A DNA stretch of 64,000 nt, from NCBI GenBank assembly GCA_020465985.1, contig JAANYP010006671.1, positions 62,001-126,000 on the forward strand. Direction: 5' to 3'. Shown here in pieces: positions 11,397-23,440 of this stretch. Positions within the stretch are counted from its first letter, which is position 1. The number at the start of each line of letters is the position of its first letter. The translations under genes were made by a program, and so were the position numbers. The notes beneath the pieces are model-generated. The model did not search any database. It saw only the letters and a list, made by a program, of their open reading frames with translations, and was not told where the DNA came from. This DNA is from Centrapalus pauciflorus (Eukaryota; Streptophyta; Magnoliopsida; Asterales; Asteraceae).

Positions 11397-13673
11397 CTTT
11401 TTGCAGGGTTAAATGGTTTTCAGATCACTTCAGACTGGAACCCGGACTTCAATGAGATGGGTTTTAGATCACTTTAGACTGGAACCCGGACTTCAATGTA
11501 AAGGCTTCTGATCGCTCAGTTCAGGACCCGATCTTCAAAGAAATGGCTTCTACTTACTTCCGAGTGGAACCCATACTTCAAAGCAATGGCTTCTGCATCA
11601 AGACAGATCAGAACCCGATCTTTCATGTTTAGATGGTTTCCAAACACCCAGTTTAGAACCCGTGTTTACGCGACTTCTCTGGAATTTTCTCTACTTTTTA
11701 CGCTTATCAGTTTGAGTTTAAGTTATATTCTTCAAATTCACTCATAACATTTAATGTTTCACTGATACTGTTCTTATTTGTAGGGGGAGTTTCAGATGCG
11801 CTTTGAAGATGACATCTTAACAAAAAGTGTGTAAGCATTCTGAATACTCTAATGCACACTTTAAAAGGTTTTGTTAGAACAATATGATTCTCTGACTGAA
11901 TAAATTTCCACCAAGATTAATTGATCTAATCTTCGTGATGATCTTAATCTCATTTTTTCTAAGGTTCTCTCATATATTCTGCTTTCTCCCACATATTCTG
12001 ATTCTTTCATACATCAAGTTTCTCCCATCCAAGCTAATTTTTTCATAATAGTCTGATTCATTTCCAAATCTCATATCAGACTTTTTATTAAAGTTCTCTC
12101 ATACAGTCTCTCAAACTTCCCAAGATATTTCATTCAACTCTCATCCATCTTCTGGATACCCCATGAGCTTAACTGCTATATCCTTCAAGATATCATGCTG
12201 ACTCCGATGATGCCCAATATGTTTGATTAGGCATATTCATATATATCGTTCCTATGTTCTAAACCAGAGCCGGAAGACCTACCCAAGGAGCAAACCACTT
12301 TAGTTTGTGTAAGTAAAGGTTCTTAGGACAATTAGTTGAGGAGTGTTAGTCACCACGGGGTACTAGCATGGTCGAGCATAGATAAAATGCAAATGAGAGA
12401 GTTTAACGAAAGGAGATGCGGCGCATCATGAGCTAAAAGTGAGCCGGTGAGAGTACAATTGAAAAATGACGAGAGCTGAAGGGTGAGAAAGGATTAAAAG
12501 AAAAGATAAATCCTACCAACACTGTGTCAGTCTGCTGGGTTTCCTACATCTTCTACCAAATTCCATGTGTTGGAATTAGGTATTGAACAAGACGTCATGG
12601 ACCCAGTGACGCATGCACCTAACCTCCCTAGCTACTCAGTTGTCTCTTAAAAGACTTCTGTTTCAATTCACACGGAGTTATATCACATACTCTATCGACA
12701 TATCATTTGGACATTGTTGATATTGAAACAAGGAAGACATCCTCTCCGGTCTCCGACTTCAGTTGATGCACTTTGAGTCTAGAGCTTAATGTTATACACT
12801 TTTAGGACACATGGAGTCTACAGTCTGCGTGACTATAAACAGCTTTTCTATCGAGACAAAGTCGGAACAAATATGAGTGATTGTTTCATGATAAAGGATT
12901 TCACGATGATTATTTGGAAATCCTACCGGTGTTAACGTCACGCAAGCGCTGAACATAGGTCACATAGACTTAGTCTATTGTGCAAACAGAACTCCTATAT
13001 GGAACTGGAATGTTACTTACAAATGAATTTGTTTCATTTTCTTATATTCAAGTTGCAAAGCCATGATCATCACTGTAATATCCTTTTGGTCCTGAATATT
13101 TTTTAATGAGGGAGAGATTGTTGTTTCTGAAGGCGAGAGAAAGTTTTATGATGTAACTATTTATATTCTGTTATTGAGGGGAAGAGTTATCAATTGAGTT
13201 TGTAACATGAGAGACATAAGTATTTCTGTGTCTGTAATGTTCTTAAATGTAATATTTCCTTTCTGAGTCTTTAATCATCTATTTCAATGAAGAAAGAAGA
13301 TTTGAAGACACATTGAGATTGTTCATTTGAAGGGGAGAGCTAAAGTGATTACATGATGATCATAATTCTCATGATCATCATGAGGGGGAGAATGTTCTTA
13401 AAGGAGTTGAAATGTTTTGAAAGACCTATAAAACACAAGGGGAGAGCCACTGAACTAAACATTTAAGGGGAGAGTCATCTAAAGAAGAATAATGATATAC
13501 TTCAAAAGTTCAGATATTAGAGTTATTTCAAAGATCAGAGTCAGAGTTTAGAGCCCAAGACTTCAGAAGCATACAAGCGTTCATTACAAGTAGGGGGAGA
13601 TTGTTTGAAATTTTATTTCATGTAATTCAAGCTTGTGCAATTGCGCTTAATTGTAAATATTTAATTATACACT
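11397..13673 (+). other. Non-coding internal region of element C with degenerate repeats
   Basis: About 2.3 kb with no sustained frame on either strand. At 11405-11690 there are five to six degenerate units of about 50-60 bp built around 'actggaacccggacttcaa' followed by 'ggcttctgatc'. Further right are several AGGGGGAG / AAGGGGAGAG purine blocks (11783, 13160, 13335, 13380, 13437, 13466, 13593), which look like spare polypurine tracts. Confidence 0.6.
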
Positions 13674-13684
13674 AAAGGGGAGAT
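13674..13684 (+). other. Polypurine tract of element C
   Basis: AAAGGGGAGAT directly before the TGTTAG start of the 3' LTR. Confidence 0.8.
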
Positions 13685-14031
13685 TGTTAGCCCTAAAATA
13701 GTGTATAATTAAATATAATAAAAGTCTAGGTTCAATTTATAATTATGAATAGTTTACTTTGGGGGAATCTTAATTTCCAAAACTTTAAGGGGAGTGTTTG
13801 GACAAACCCCCAAAGTAAGCTTAGGTATAAATAATTTTATTTTATTAGGGTTTTAGAAAAAAGCCAAAAAGGAGCCTCCATCTAGCCTCCACCTAGAGTG
13901 TGTGTTTTTGAGTGTGTGAAAGTTCCTAGAGATTGAGTGTCAAAATTCTCTCTTGTAATCTTAATATTCTTAATACAAATCGTTTCATTATTGTGATTGA
14001 GTGTAAAATATACTGGGAATCAAACTTATCA
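13685..14031 (+). repeat. 3' LTR of element C
   Basis: 347 bp, differing from the 5' LTR at roughly ten or more positions by eye. Followed by the CAAGT target duplication. Confidence 0.85.
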
Positions 14032-14036
14032 CAAGT

Positions 14037-14238
14037 TGTGACCAAGAACGTCAACGTAGAAGACTGTCTGAATTGTTATCTTATCGTACGCAAGACTCCC
14101 ATAACCTTTGATCGGACAGAATTGATCATTCCCGAATCGGACCATCCCATAGAACTTATCCACAAAGTTAGTGAGTGTTTCTCTCTGTCCGGTCATGTGC
14201 TTTGAGTAGCCGGAGTCAAGGTACCACACATGATTTAC
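14037..14238 (-). pseudogene. Copia protease segment of element A
   Basis: Minus-strand frame with the copia aspartic protease motif WYLDSG near 14225 followed by SKHMTG. It then continues into the GAG-pre-integrase segment, which is interrupted by element C and resumes at 8097. The residue after DSG that is usually Cys is Tyr here. Confidence 0.75.
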
Positions 14239-17200
14239 CTATAAGACGAAATAGTGAGGTACCCACTTATAGTTGGGTACTTTTGACTTTGGTAAATCAT
14301 GTGGTTTGATATTCTTTTTCTCATCAGGTATGTCTTTTATTTTACGTACCCACTTTTTAACAGTTCTTTTTGGTATCCATTTTTGTACAGTTTGATGTGG
14401 AACTGTTTTTGAAAGTTGTTGCTTTGGAACCTTTTTCTGATTAAATGATGGATCCTTTTTCTTTGGCAACCATACAAGCTTATCAGATTTAGCATGCATT
14501 GATTTACAAGAAACAGAATTTAAAGCAATTAAAGAAGTCCGAGAGTATTTAGTACAAGATTTATCAATAAATTTCTTATTACAGACAAAGTTTTCAAATT
14601 GTCTATTTCTAATGGTAACAACACTTTCCTTCACTCTCCACTCTTGTTTTATACTCTTGTTTTTCTTTTCTTTCTGCTTCTTTCGCCATTCTTGCTTCCG
14701 GGAACCTTTCACAATATAATCTGACATACAAGAAACACGAGAATTAGTGATTTTAGAATCCTGTATCTTCTGTAAAGGTCTCTTACCTTTTGAATTTTGG
14801 ACCTTGAGTGTAATGGAGTCCTTTGTGGAAGATGATTCACCTTTTTCATAAGTAGGAGTCACAAAAGTAACTTTTATTTTCTCCTTTTTTAGTTGCAAAT
14901 TTGGTGATTGTTCTGATGATTCCTTTGAATCTGTAGATATTCTTTGAAGAATTCTAACATGTTCTTTAAGATCATCAGTTTGTTTGTTGTGTAAAGGTTT
15001 TACAAACTCATCTATTTTAACAAACATTTCTTCCAATGAGTTAAAATCAGAGTTCATATACAGATCAAAGTCCTTTTCAAAATTAATATAATCAAGTGGA
15101 ATTGAAGGTGGTTTATCTGATTTTAATTTGTTTTCAGGCTGTTGTTGCAACTTTTGTTCTAGAGATTTAAGTTCAGCCTTATGATTTTGATTTTCTGTCT
15201 CAAAAGTTTTGATTTTCAATTCAAGATCAGAATTCATCTTTTCAAGAATTGAAGCTGGTAAATATAACTTTTGAGGATGAGTAGTAGTTTCAGATAAATC
15301 CTTGTCAGAATATGTCTGAATATACTCCTCTTTAATGCATGTATTTTGATTAGATTCATTTATTCTGTTATAATCAACAGAATTTTGCATTTTATCAGAT
15401 CTTAGCCTTTTTGAATCCTCACTTGATTCTATCTCATCTGATGCTTTCATAAATGTCATTTGTAATCCTAAATTCATATATCTGACATCATATAAAGTAG
15501 GTGAATTTGAAATAGCGTTTGTCAGATATTTAGGATTATTCCAACCAATACTAGATTTAGAATTATAAAATTCGGTATCTTGAGGTTGATTTAAATATAT
15601 TGTTTAATCTGTTTGACCTCTTTTGATAAACTCATCTTCCAATGTTTTTATTTTCTCATAAAGTTTTGTTCTTTCTTCAAAAATGGCATGCTATTTTACA
15701 GAATAACTTGAAGCCTCTAATTCAGCCAAATTCAGTCTTTCTTTTAAGTCAGATATATTGTTATTTAGTTCTTGGATTTTACATTGAAGATCATTTGTTT
15801 TATCTTGCAAATCTAATACGGCTCGTAGTGCTAATGCCTTATCCTTGGAAAAATCCAACACTAACGCATGTTCTTGATTTAGCTTGTTTTCCAAGGAATG
15901 AGCATTTTTCTTTTCGGCTTTTAAAGATTTTTCGAATTTCTTTAGCATGAAATCCATTTGCGTTAGTTTTTGTTCAAGCAAACAGGAATCATCATTTTCA
16001 GATTCAGAGTTAGATTAACCTCTGGTGTCTCTGAGCTCTCTGATTTGTCTGAATCTGATTCATCACTTTCTCTTTCTTTGCTGCATCCAGCATCTCCTGT
16101 TGCCATCAATGCAATCTTCAGTCAGTTCCTCATCGGACTCTTCCTTTTTCCTCATTCTCTTCATCTGTCAATCCTACCCATACTTCATCTTCTGCAATCA
16201 TTGCTGACTCACTCAGTTCTGATTCGTTGATAACCTCTGACTTTAAGCAGATATGTGCATCTTCATCTAAGATGTCTTCATCCTCTGATAATTGCAGCCA
16301 ATGATCATCCTCAGCCATTAGAGCTTTGCCAGCTTCTTTTTCTTTAGCTAGAAGTGTCTTTCTTGTGTAGTATACTGAGTTTTTGACTACAGGCACTCTA
16401 CACTCTCGGGCATAGTGTCCTGGCTCGCCACAGTTGTAGCATTATTCCTCTGTATCTTTCTTAGCTGATTTGTCATATTTATCGGCTTTCTTTCAACTAC
16501 TTTCACCTGACTTGTCATATTTCTCCTTCTTATCAAACTTTCGTGAGCCTGTCTTGTATCTCATCTTGTTATTGGTGGGTTTTCGGTAAAACTTCTTTTG
16601 AAATGCCTTAGTGAGTAAGGCCATTTGCTTCTTCATTTCTTCTATTTCAGAATCCGCTGATGAGTCTGATGAGTCTGATTCAGAAGAACTGCTGCTTATG
16701 AGTACCCATTTTTCCTTCTTCAGCTTATACTTGTACTTCTTATCTGCCAATAATGCTAAAGGGTCAACGGTATCTTTTTCTGATTTCTTCTTTCCAGACA
16801 TTTTCCTTAAAACAACCTCTTGATAGTTGTTAAGGTTTTCAAAGACCATATGGAAATCCATGTCCTCAATGTCTTTTGTCTGTTGAATGATCATTGCGTA
16901 CTTTTCCCATTCTGGGTTAAGTACGTTCAGAAATTTCATGTTGATGTCTAAGTTGGACTTAATGACACCGTTCCTCTTCATCTCACTTACTAAGATGACA
17001 AACCTCAAGTACGTGTTCTCTAGCAATTCCCCCTCTCTTGCTCTGAAATTCTCAGATGTCATTAAGCTATTTCTTGCTCTGTTTGTAGCGGTCCTGTTTG
17101 ATCCCCTCATCAGCTTACACACCTCATCCCATATGGATTTGGTTGTTTTAGTGTTTGTCAGACAGGTGTAGATGTCATTGGGAATTGATATCAGTAACAA

Positions 17201-17479
17201 ATTTCTTGTTGTCTTGTCCCCCAATTTTCTCCGCTTCTGTGCTTCTGTTTGGTTAGTTACCTCAACAGTTCTTTCCGGTATTGGAGGGTTGTCGTTGGGT
17301 ACAGCAGGAATTGTTTCCAGGAACACCGTTGGTCCGTCAGTTAGAGACTTTAACATTTCTTCTGAGAGGTCGTGGAAACTGATAAACTCCAGAAATCTTT
17401 CCCTCCATTGTACGTATTCTCCTCGGTAGAGAATTGGAGATTTTGTTTCTGACCCCATTGCAAGTGCGTCTTTAGACAT
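14239..17479 (-). pseudogene. gag of element A, large coiled-coil type
   Basis: The minus-strand frame begins at an ATG at 17479 (an upstream in-frame ATG exists at 17506). The first 280 residues look like copia gag, with conserved Trp and Leu positions. A Ser/Asp-rich acidic stretch lies near 16690-16640. A CCHC knuckle, CYNCGEPGHYAREC, lies at about 16441-16400. Then come acidic segments (16396-16130), a coiled coil (15981-15691) and a further 412-codon coiled-coil and basic stretch (15477-14239). Stops or frameshifts separate these pieces, including one at 16490. The long C-terminal coiled coil suggests a Sirevirus-type gag. Confidence 0.75.
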
Positions 17480-17529
17480 GATGATTGACTGATAGGAATC
17501 TTCCAAGATCGAATGATATTTTGATTGAA

Positions 17530-18532
17530 TTGGAAAAGTTGATCAACTAATGAAAATTGATCAAACTTGAAAGTGTATGTACTGAAACTCGAATGAACAA
17601 AATGAAAAACTCAAATATTGAAGTGATCAACTCGATCAATGAATGTGCAAAACTCGAAAAAAGAAGTACTTAACTCGAATCTAGAAAAATTAACTCTGTT
17701 AGAAGAATAATGCAACTCGAATTTGTCTTCTTTACAACTCGAATCAAATGGGATTCAACTCGATACAAACAATACTTAACTCGGATAAAAATGAGTGTCA
17801 ACTCGAATCAATCTATTAAGAAACTCGAATGATATATCAATAAACTCGAATTAAGATTGAAAATTTAACACTTTGTTTTCTACACCTCGATTGAAAGTTG
17901 TTTCCAACTCGAATAGAGTATGTGTCAACTCGACTGGTATTGCAAGTAAACTCGAATGAAACTCAGGTCAACTCGAATGAAATTCAAGTCAACTAGAATG
18001 ACATTCAAGGCAACTCGACTGATTTAATGATCAAGTCGATTGAACCTATTGTTCAACTCAAAAAACAAGTCTTGTCAACTCGATTAACAATTGCTGTCAA
18101 CTTAATTGACACTTGAACAATGTGTTAATCGAGTTTTCGTAGATTTTAACAATTTCAAGTCTGGAATTCAATTAGTTTTGTAAAAATGCTTTAATTGATC
18201 CCAAATTGTTCGAAGGTGATGTTTTTTTATTTCAAACACTTTTTCTTAAAGAACTTTGTTTAAAAAACATATCAAAATTCTTGTTTTTCAATGGAACAGT
18301 GAAGAACATGAGTTTTTTCTTGAAAAATCAAAGGATCTTTTTGTGTGTTTGGAAATTCTAAACAAGTTTATGATCAATGTAATCGTTTACCAATCACCTT
18401 CCTTCGATCCAAGAATCAAGAACAACAATCAACAGGATTAAAACCTTAGTTGATTTTTCAATATATATTTCGAAAAAAAATATCAAGAACAGGTACGGTT
18501 TTGACTATTTTCAATCAAAATATCATCCTAAA
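17530..18532 (-). other. Leader of element A with AACTCGA motif array
   Basis: Between the primer-binding site and gag there is about 1 kb without coding sequence. Plus-strand 17580-18130 contains about 24 AACTCGA-like units, about 16 exact, spaced about 20-30 bp. Most have the form CAACTCGAATG. The rest is AT-rich. Confidence 0.7.
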
Positions 18533-18545
18533 GCTCTGATACGAA
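18533..18545 (-). other. Primer-binding site of element A
   Basis: On the minus strand this reads TTCGTATCAGAGC. It differs by one base from the usual TGGTATCAGAGC core and lies one base from the LTR. Confidence 0.7.
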
Positions 18546-18546
18546 T

Positions 18547-18834
18547 TGTAATTCCTAAAAATATCAATCAACAATTAAGTACAAACAATTAAGTACAAAC
18601 AATTAAGTACCAGATCAAAAACACTAACCGAATAATTTGATTAAGAACGAATGATTACAGAGATGAAATGAGAGAAACGGTTACTGTAGTCCTAATTGAC
18701 CTCCAAAGTTTCCGTGCAAAATTAATTACAAAATGTCAGATCTGCTACTTTTACAAAGTCAAAATTACAACTTTGAGCTATTTACATTTTGAACCCTGGA
18801 CTTATTTATTTCATCAACAAAATAAGTTCCAACA
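18547..18834 (-). repeat. 5' LTR of element A
   Basis: In plus-strand coordinates it runs TGTAATTCC ... GTTCCAACA, so on the minus strand it begins TGTTGGAAC, a common copia LTR start. The right edge could instead be 18839. Gypsy integrase coding of element D resumes immediately to the right. Confidence 0.7.
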
Positions 18835-18839
18835 TAACA

Positions 18840-19902
18840 CCTGACAATTTCTCCGGCAAGTCCAAATGATAGGACTGATTCCCAACTTTTTCAATGATGG
18901 GAAAGGGTCCTACAAATCTAGGAGATAGCTTTCCTCGCTCTATGAATCTTGTAACACCTTTCATTGGGGATACCTTCAAATAGACCCAATCATCCTTCTA
19001 AAATTCTATGGCTTTGTAACGGCGATCATGGTAATTCTTTTGTCAATCTTGCGCCGTTTTCATGTACTGTCGAATGAGCTGGATCTTTTCATTTGTTTCT
19101 TGCAATAAGGTTGGCCCAGCTATAGGAGTTTCTCCTGTTTCCCTCCTACAAGTTGGAGTCCTACACTTTCTTCCGTACAGGAACTCAAATGGGGACATTT
19201 AGATAGTGGAATGGTAACTATTGTTGTAAGAGAATTCAACCAATGAGAGATGATCGTCCCAGTTACCACCCAAATCCATGATACATGCTCTGAGCATGTC
19301 TTCCAAAGTAAAAATTGTCCTTTCGCTTTGCCCGTCAGATTGGGGTCTATAAGCAGTACTCATTGCGATACGAGTACCAAGAATGTTTTGCAAGGCAGCC
19401 CAGAAGTTGGAAGTGAATCTACTATCTCGATCAGAAACAATAGACTTAGGCACACCATGCCTGATGACGATTTTGTTCATGTAGATCTGAGGAAGACGAT
19501 CCAAGGAATAGGTTTCTCGAATGGGAATGAAGTGAGAAGATTTTGTTAATCGGTCAACAATGACCCAAATGGCATCATGTTGACGACGTGTCTTTGGTAG
19601 TTTTGTTATGAAGTCCATAGTAATAGGATCCCACTTCCATTCTGGAATAGGAAGAGGTTGCATACTACCATAGGGTTGCTGGTGCTCTGCTTTGACCAAT
19701 CTGCATGTTCTGCAATTCTCTACGTATTGACCGACATCTCTTTTAAACCCACCAGAAATTTGCTTTCAAGTCGTTGTACATTTTTTTTCTTCCAGGGTGA
19801 ATTGAGAACTTGGATAGGTGAGCTTCTTCAAAAATTACTTCTCGCATACCACCAGACTTAGGAACCCAAATTCTACGATAAATACCTTTGAGTCTGGTTC
19901 TG
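18840..19902 (-). pseudogene. Gypsy integrase C-terminal half, element D
   Basis: Minus-strand coding includes an integrase core at 19699-19199 (WVIVDRLTKSSHF, HGVPKSIVSDRDSRFTS, YRPQSDGQSERT, consistent with the D,D-35-E core). It then continues in several frames to a chromovirus-type C-terminal region at about 19000-18840. Stops and frameshifts are frequent. The right boundary is the E insertion. Confidence 0.8.
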
Positions 19903-22150
19903 TGTAACATCCTTAGATCTAAATTATTGTAATTTAGATTAATTAGTTGGATATGTTGTAATTTGTATAATTAAGTTGGATTACGGAAAATGATTATGTA
20001 TTTGGATATTTGAGAGTTGGTTGTTATTTTAATAAATTTGAGAATTTCAACTTTTAGTTATTAAGTATGATGAATTATAAATGTTAGTGATGATAAAACT
20101 AAGATAAAATCAGTATTTGATGAAATCAGATAAGTAAAGGGGCTAAATGTGACAAAAGCCGAAAATGAAAATAAAAGACTATTAGTCTTTCACTTCCTTC
20201 ATTTTCACCATTTCATCACAAAAGTTCCCAAGATCTCTCTCAATCTCACTCTACAATCTGCTTGAAATTCGAAATTGTGAAGCAAAATTCGTGGATAAAA
20301 GCTAGTTATTTTCAAGAATTAAGAAGAATTAAGGTAAGAAATTATATTCTAAGTTTTGGGTTTTATTTTTGAGAGTTATAAAGATGAAATTTCGGATTTT
20401 AATATGAGAAATCGAATGTTGCATGTTTGTTAAATCAGTGGGAAATCATCTCTGGAACATCACTGAAGCATTAGAAACAAGAATCATCGGTTGAATCATC
20501 CAAAAAGGTAATAAATCTGAATTTTTATGAAGTTTTTGTGTTCTTGAGGTTTTTCCTCATTTTTGGTCCAATCTGGACAAATTAGAGTGTTATTGATGGG
20601 AAAAATGATGTGGAAACACTCAAATTATGTTAGTATAACATTACTATGTATTGCATGTTGTTAGATTTGAGTTATTGGTAATTTTTAACTAAAACCCGTA
20701 AGTCACAAATACAAGCCTGTTGGTCGACTCGGCGAGTCGGTGGGTCGACTCGGCGAGTCAGTGGGTCGACTCGGCGAGTCACCAAGAACATTTGAATACA
20801 ATCTTCAAAAATGCATAAGTGTGGGATCCGAATTCAGTTGGGACCCGGATTCGGATGAGACCCGAAATTAGATTGGACCGAAATCGAATAAGAACTGAAC
20901 TCGGATGGACCCGAATTTGGATGGGTCAACATAATTCGGATGGATCCGAAATCCGGCCGAGGATTTGTAATTCGGACCTCGACTCGGCGAGTCATCTGGA
21001 CCGACTCGGCAAGTCGCCTGCAGTACATGTGTAATTCGGATGGGGTTTTAAAGACCTGAATTTATGGTTAATTAATCACATTTTTGGGATATTTTTGGTA
21101 TTATATTAAGGCATATAATGAAGGGTAATTTGGAAATGATAACACACCAAATGATGGTTTTTAATGTGAGTTTCGGATGACGGTTCCGAATGTTGTAATA
21201 GTTTTATTTGTGCAAATTGATGCTAATTGTTAAAGAACATATAATGATGATATGTTTTCCATATGAAAATGTAACAGGTCCCTTGTGGTGTTGTTTAACC
21301 CACAGTGGGGTACTTTGTGATCCGGTTGAAAGCCCGAGGAGAAATAAGATTGATTAAAGTTTAATAACGCACCCCACTATGAGTACATATGATTTCGCAT
21401 GTCTATATCTGTTTTACGTTAGCTATTGCCTGCTGAGACATGTTGCTTCAATTTCGTTTGGAATTCTACTAACTTGCGTAGATTTAGATGCACATTTTTG
21501 CTTGTTGCATGTCCGTTCCTTTGTTGTGCAACTATCGATGGACCGGTGGGTCACATCTGTATTCCGATGTTACTGCGCTCTATGACCCGGAGTTGATCCC
21601 TCCGAGGTTACGGTAGGTAGTAACTCATCCCCGATGTTATGTCTGTCTCAGATGGTTGGTTTAATGCCGAGCTTTGGGCTCGAAGGAGCTGCGGCTCTTG
21701 TTCTGTACTTGGTGTACGAAGAGATTATACGACATGCGTCATCGGTGTTACTCTTGGGGCTTCATAAAGATTTATAGAATGCGTAAATCTGTGTATTCAC
21801 TAAGCATCGCTTACCCCTCAGTTGTTAAAATATTTACAGGTAAAGGGAAATCCGCAGCTGGACCTTCTAGCTAGGTCGTCTGTTGAAGTAATTGAAGATA
21901 TCTACTACTCATCTTGGTAACTGAATCATGGGGTTATTGTTGAAATATGTTTGGGATGTTGTAATAATTTTTGAGTATGTAGACTTAGACATGAAACCTT
22001 GTAGCACTGTAGGGTGTTTATAACAGTTGTATATTATGTACTTTTATGCTTCCGCAATTATATTAAGCTTTCAAATCATTATGTAATCATGGGTTTGGTG
22101 ATTAATCTTGGGTGTATTGTAATGGTGGTTATTGTGGCAAGGGTGTCACA
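19903..22150 (+). repeat. 5' LTR of element E
   Basis: 2248 bp. It has a TATA-like AATAAAAG (about 20170) overlapping an 8-bp inverted repeat, AAAGACTA/TAGTCTTT (20174-20190). A 5' splice site AAG|GTAAGAA lies at 20334, with no ATG between the likely start and the splice site. The 20720-21015 segment has five copies of the dyad GACTCGGCGAGTC (one imperfect). The 3' LTR has three. Confidence 0.88.
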
Positions 22151-22365
22151 GGCAATGGTATCAGAGCAGTAGTTTGAGATTCAAGTGTCCGCGAGGTCTT
22201 GGTCTCAAACATTAAGTAATGATATGTAGTGATTTTAAGTAATGATCTGAACTAAGATAGGCTATGATCTAGTAGTCTTAGGAGATTGACTTTCATATGG
22301 GACAATGGGTGGTGTCTTTAAATAAATGACATGTTACTAAACAAGTTATATGTTTGATATTTCAG
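20334..22365 (+). other. Predicted leader intron of element E
   Basis: Donor AAG|GTAAGAA at 20334 and acceptor ATATTTCAG at 22365, three nt before the gag ATG (22369). The predicted intron (2032 nt) contains most of U5, the CpG motif array and the primer-binding site at 22156-22167. The inference is supported by the same arrangement in D, H and J. No transcript data are available here. Confidence 0.6.
22156..22167 (+). other. Primer-binding site of element E
   Basis: TGGTATCAGAGC, complementary to initiator tRNA-Met, five bases after the LTR end. Confidence 0.85.
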
Positions 22366-22368
22366 AAC

Positions 22369-23440
22369 ATGTCTGGAGGAGGAATGACACCCGAAGAAAC
22401 AAGAGAAATGATGCTAGCCTTGATGGCTGAGCAAAATCAGATGATTTAAGACCAGTTTCGGGCTCGAGATGAGGCTGAAGCTAAGAGAAGAGAGGAAAAG
22501 AGAAAGAACAAGGAAAAAGAACGAGGCAATAATGATGAACGAGATGACAACACTGGGTCATCTAATAAACCCAAAGGTTGTCGATTCAAGGACTTTAAGG
22601 GAAATGGTGCTGTAGAATTTAATGGACTGGGTGATGCTGTTGCCGCACTTGAATGGATAACAACAACCGAACGGACATTCCGAATCAGCGATTGTGCTGA
22701 GAAGGACATGGTTCGGTATGCTACTGCTATTTTCACCAAAGACGAGATTATGTGGTGGAATTCCATGGTTAACTCCTTAACCTTGGAGAAAGTTTTTGTA
22801 ATGACATGGGCTGAGTTCACTGACCTATTCACTCAGCAGTACTGTCCGGTTGACGAGCGCCGAAGACTTGAGGCAAAGTTCATGACATTGATGCAGGGGA
22901 CTAAGACTGTGTCCCAGTATGCTGTGGAATTCACGAGGCTGAGTCTGTTTGCGCCTCATCAAGTTGACACCGAGGAAAGGAAAGTAACCAGGTTCGAGGC
23001 TGGTTTAGATATGGAAATTAGAAGGGTTATTAGCAATGTCTGCTACCCTACGTTTGTTGGCTTATTAGAGGCCGCCAGAAGTGTAGAACAAAGTTTGATC
23101 ATGTCGGGTTACTCAATTGGGTCTGCCGCTGCTACTAACCCAACACAGCCGTCACCGCCGCAGCGCCAACGTGCAGGGGGATATATTGGTTCTTCCCGAT
23201 CTTCATAGTATTCGCCTCAGCAGTCTTATCGACGATCATCTGGGTCTTCTGGTCGTGCTCGTGCCGACTCCATCAACACCGAACCGCAATATTGTATTAA
23301 GTGTCATCTGGAACACTTCGGCAAGTGCACTAATGGACGCGCTTGCTTTTTCTGTGGAGAGTTGGGCCATTTTCAGAGTGAGTGTCCACGAAAATCCGAT
23401 GCTTGCCAAAAGTGTGGGGGGTATGGGGGCATTATAGTAG
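22369..23440 (+). pseudogene. gag of element E
   Basis: Starts ATGTCTGGAGGAGG, matching the position of gag in H. An in-frame TAA at 22447-22449 and TAG at 23206-23208 interrupt it, followed by a frameshift near 23420. The retrotransposon gag core (about 22600-23100) has conserved MWW and QYCP motifs. Three zinc-knuckle-like motifs follow: a short CIKCHLEHFGKC, a canonical CFFCGELGHFQSEC and a damaged third (CQKCGG) at the frameshift. Confidence 0.85.

Larger units (their letters stand above)
8098..14031 (+). mobile_element. Non-autonomous LTR retrotransposon C (gag-type, no pol)
   Basis: Complete element of about 5.9 kb with near-identical LTRs (8098-8445 and 13685-14031), tRNA-Met primer-binding site at 8448 and purine tract at 13674. 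It has a perfect 5-bp target duplication, CAAGT, at 8093-8097 and 14032-14036. Only gag-like coiled-coil segments are seen at about 9744-11396. No protease, integrase, RT or RNase H motif is present. It therefore needs enzymes from another element, like TR-GAG or LARD elements. Its gag-like C-terminus has repeated KWVPK-type motifs also seen in element A, suggesting a related copia helper. Confidence 0.85.
6046..18834 (-). mobile_element. Ty1/copia element A, interrupted by B and C
   Basis: A minus-strand copia element with order 5' LTR (18834-18547), primer-binding site, long leader, gag, protease, integrase and start of RT. The protein order PR-IN-RT identifies Ty1/copia. Element C interrupts it at 8098-14031 with a CAAGT duplication, splitting the GAG-pre-integrase segment between two adjacent codons. 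Element B cuts RT at 6046, so RT/RNase H and the 3' LTR should lie left of the window. It is itself inserted in integrase of gypsy element D. Confidence 0.8.

Noticed and set aside
10675..11412. 245-codon frame in element C as a separate gene
   Set aside because: Only its first part looks like gag-type basic sequence; the second half is a shadow of the KWVPK frame at 11121-11396, so it was treated as a frameshifted gag region.
17580..18130. CRISPR-like array
   Set aside because: Units are only about 7-9 bp, spacing is irregular, and it lies in a plant retrotransposon leader.
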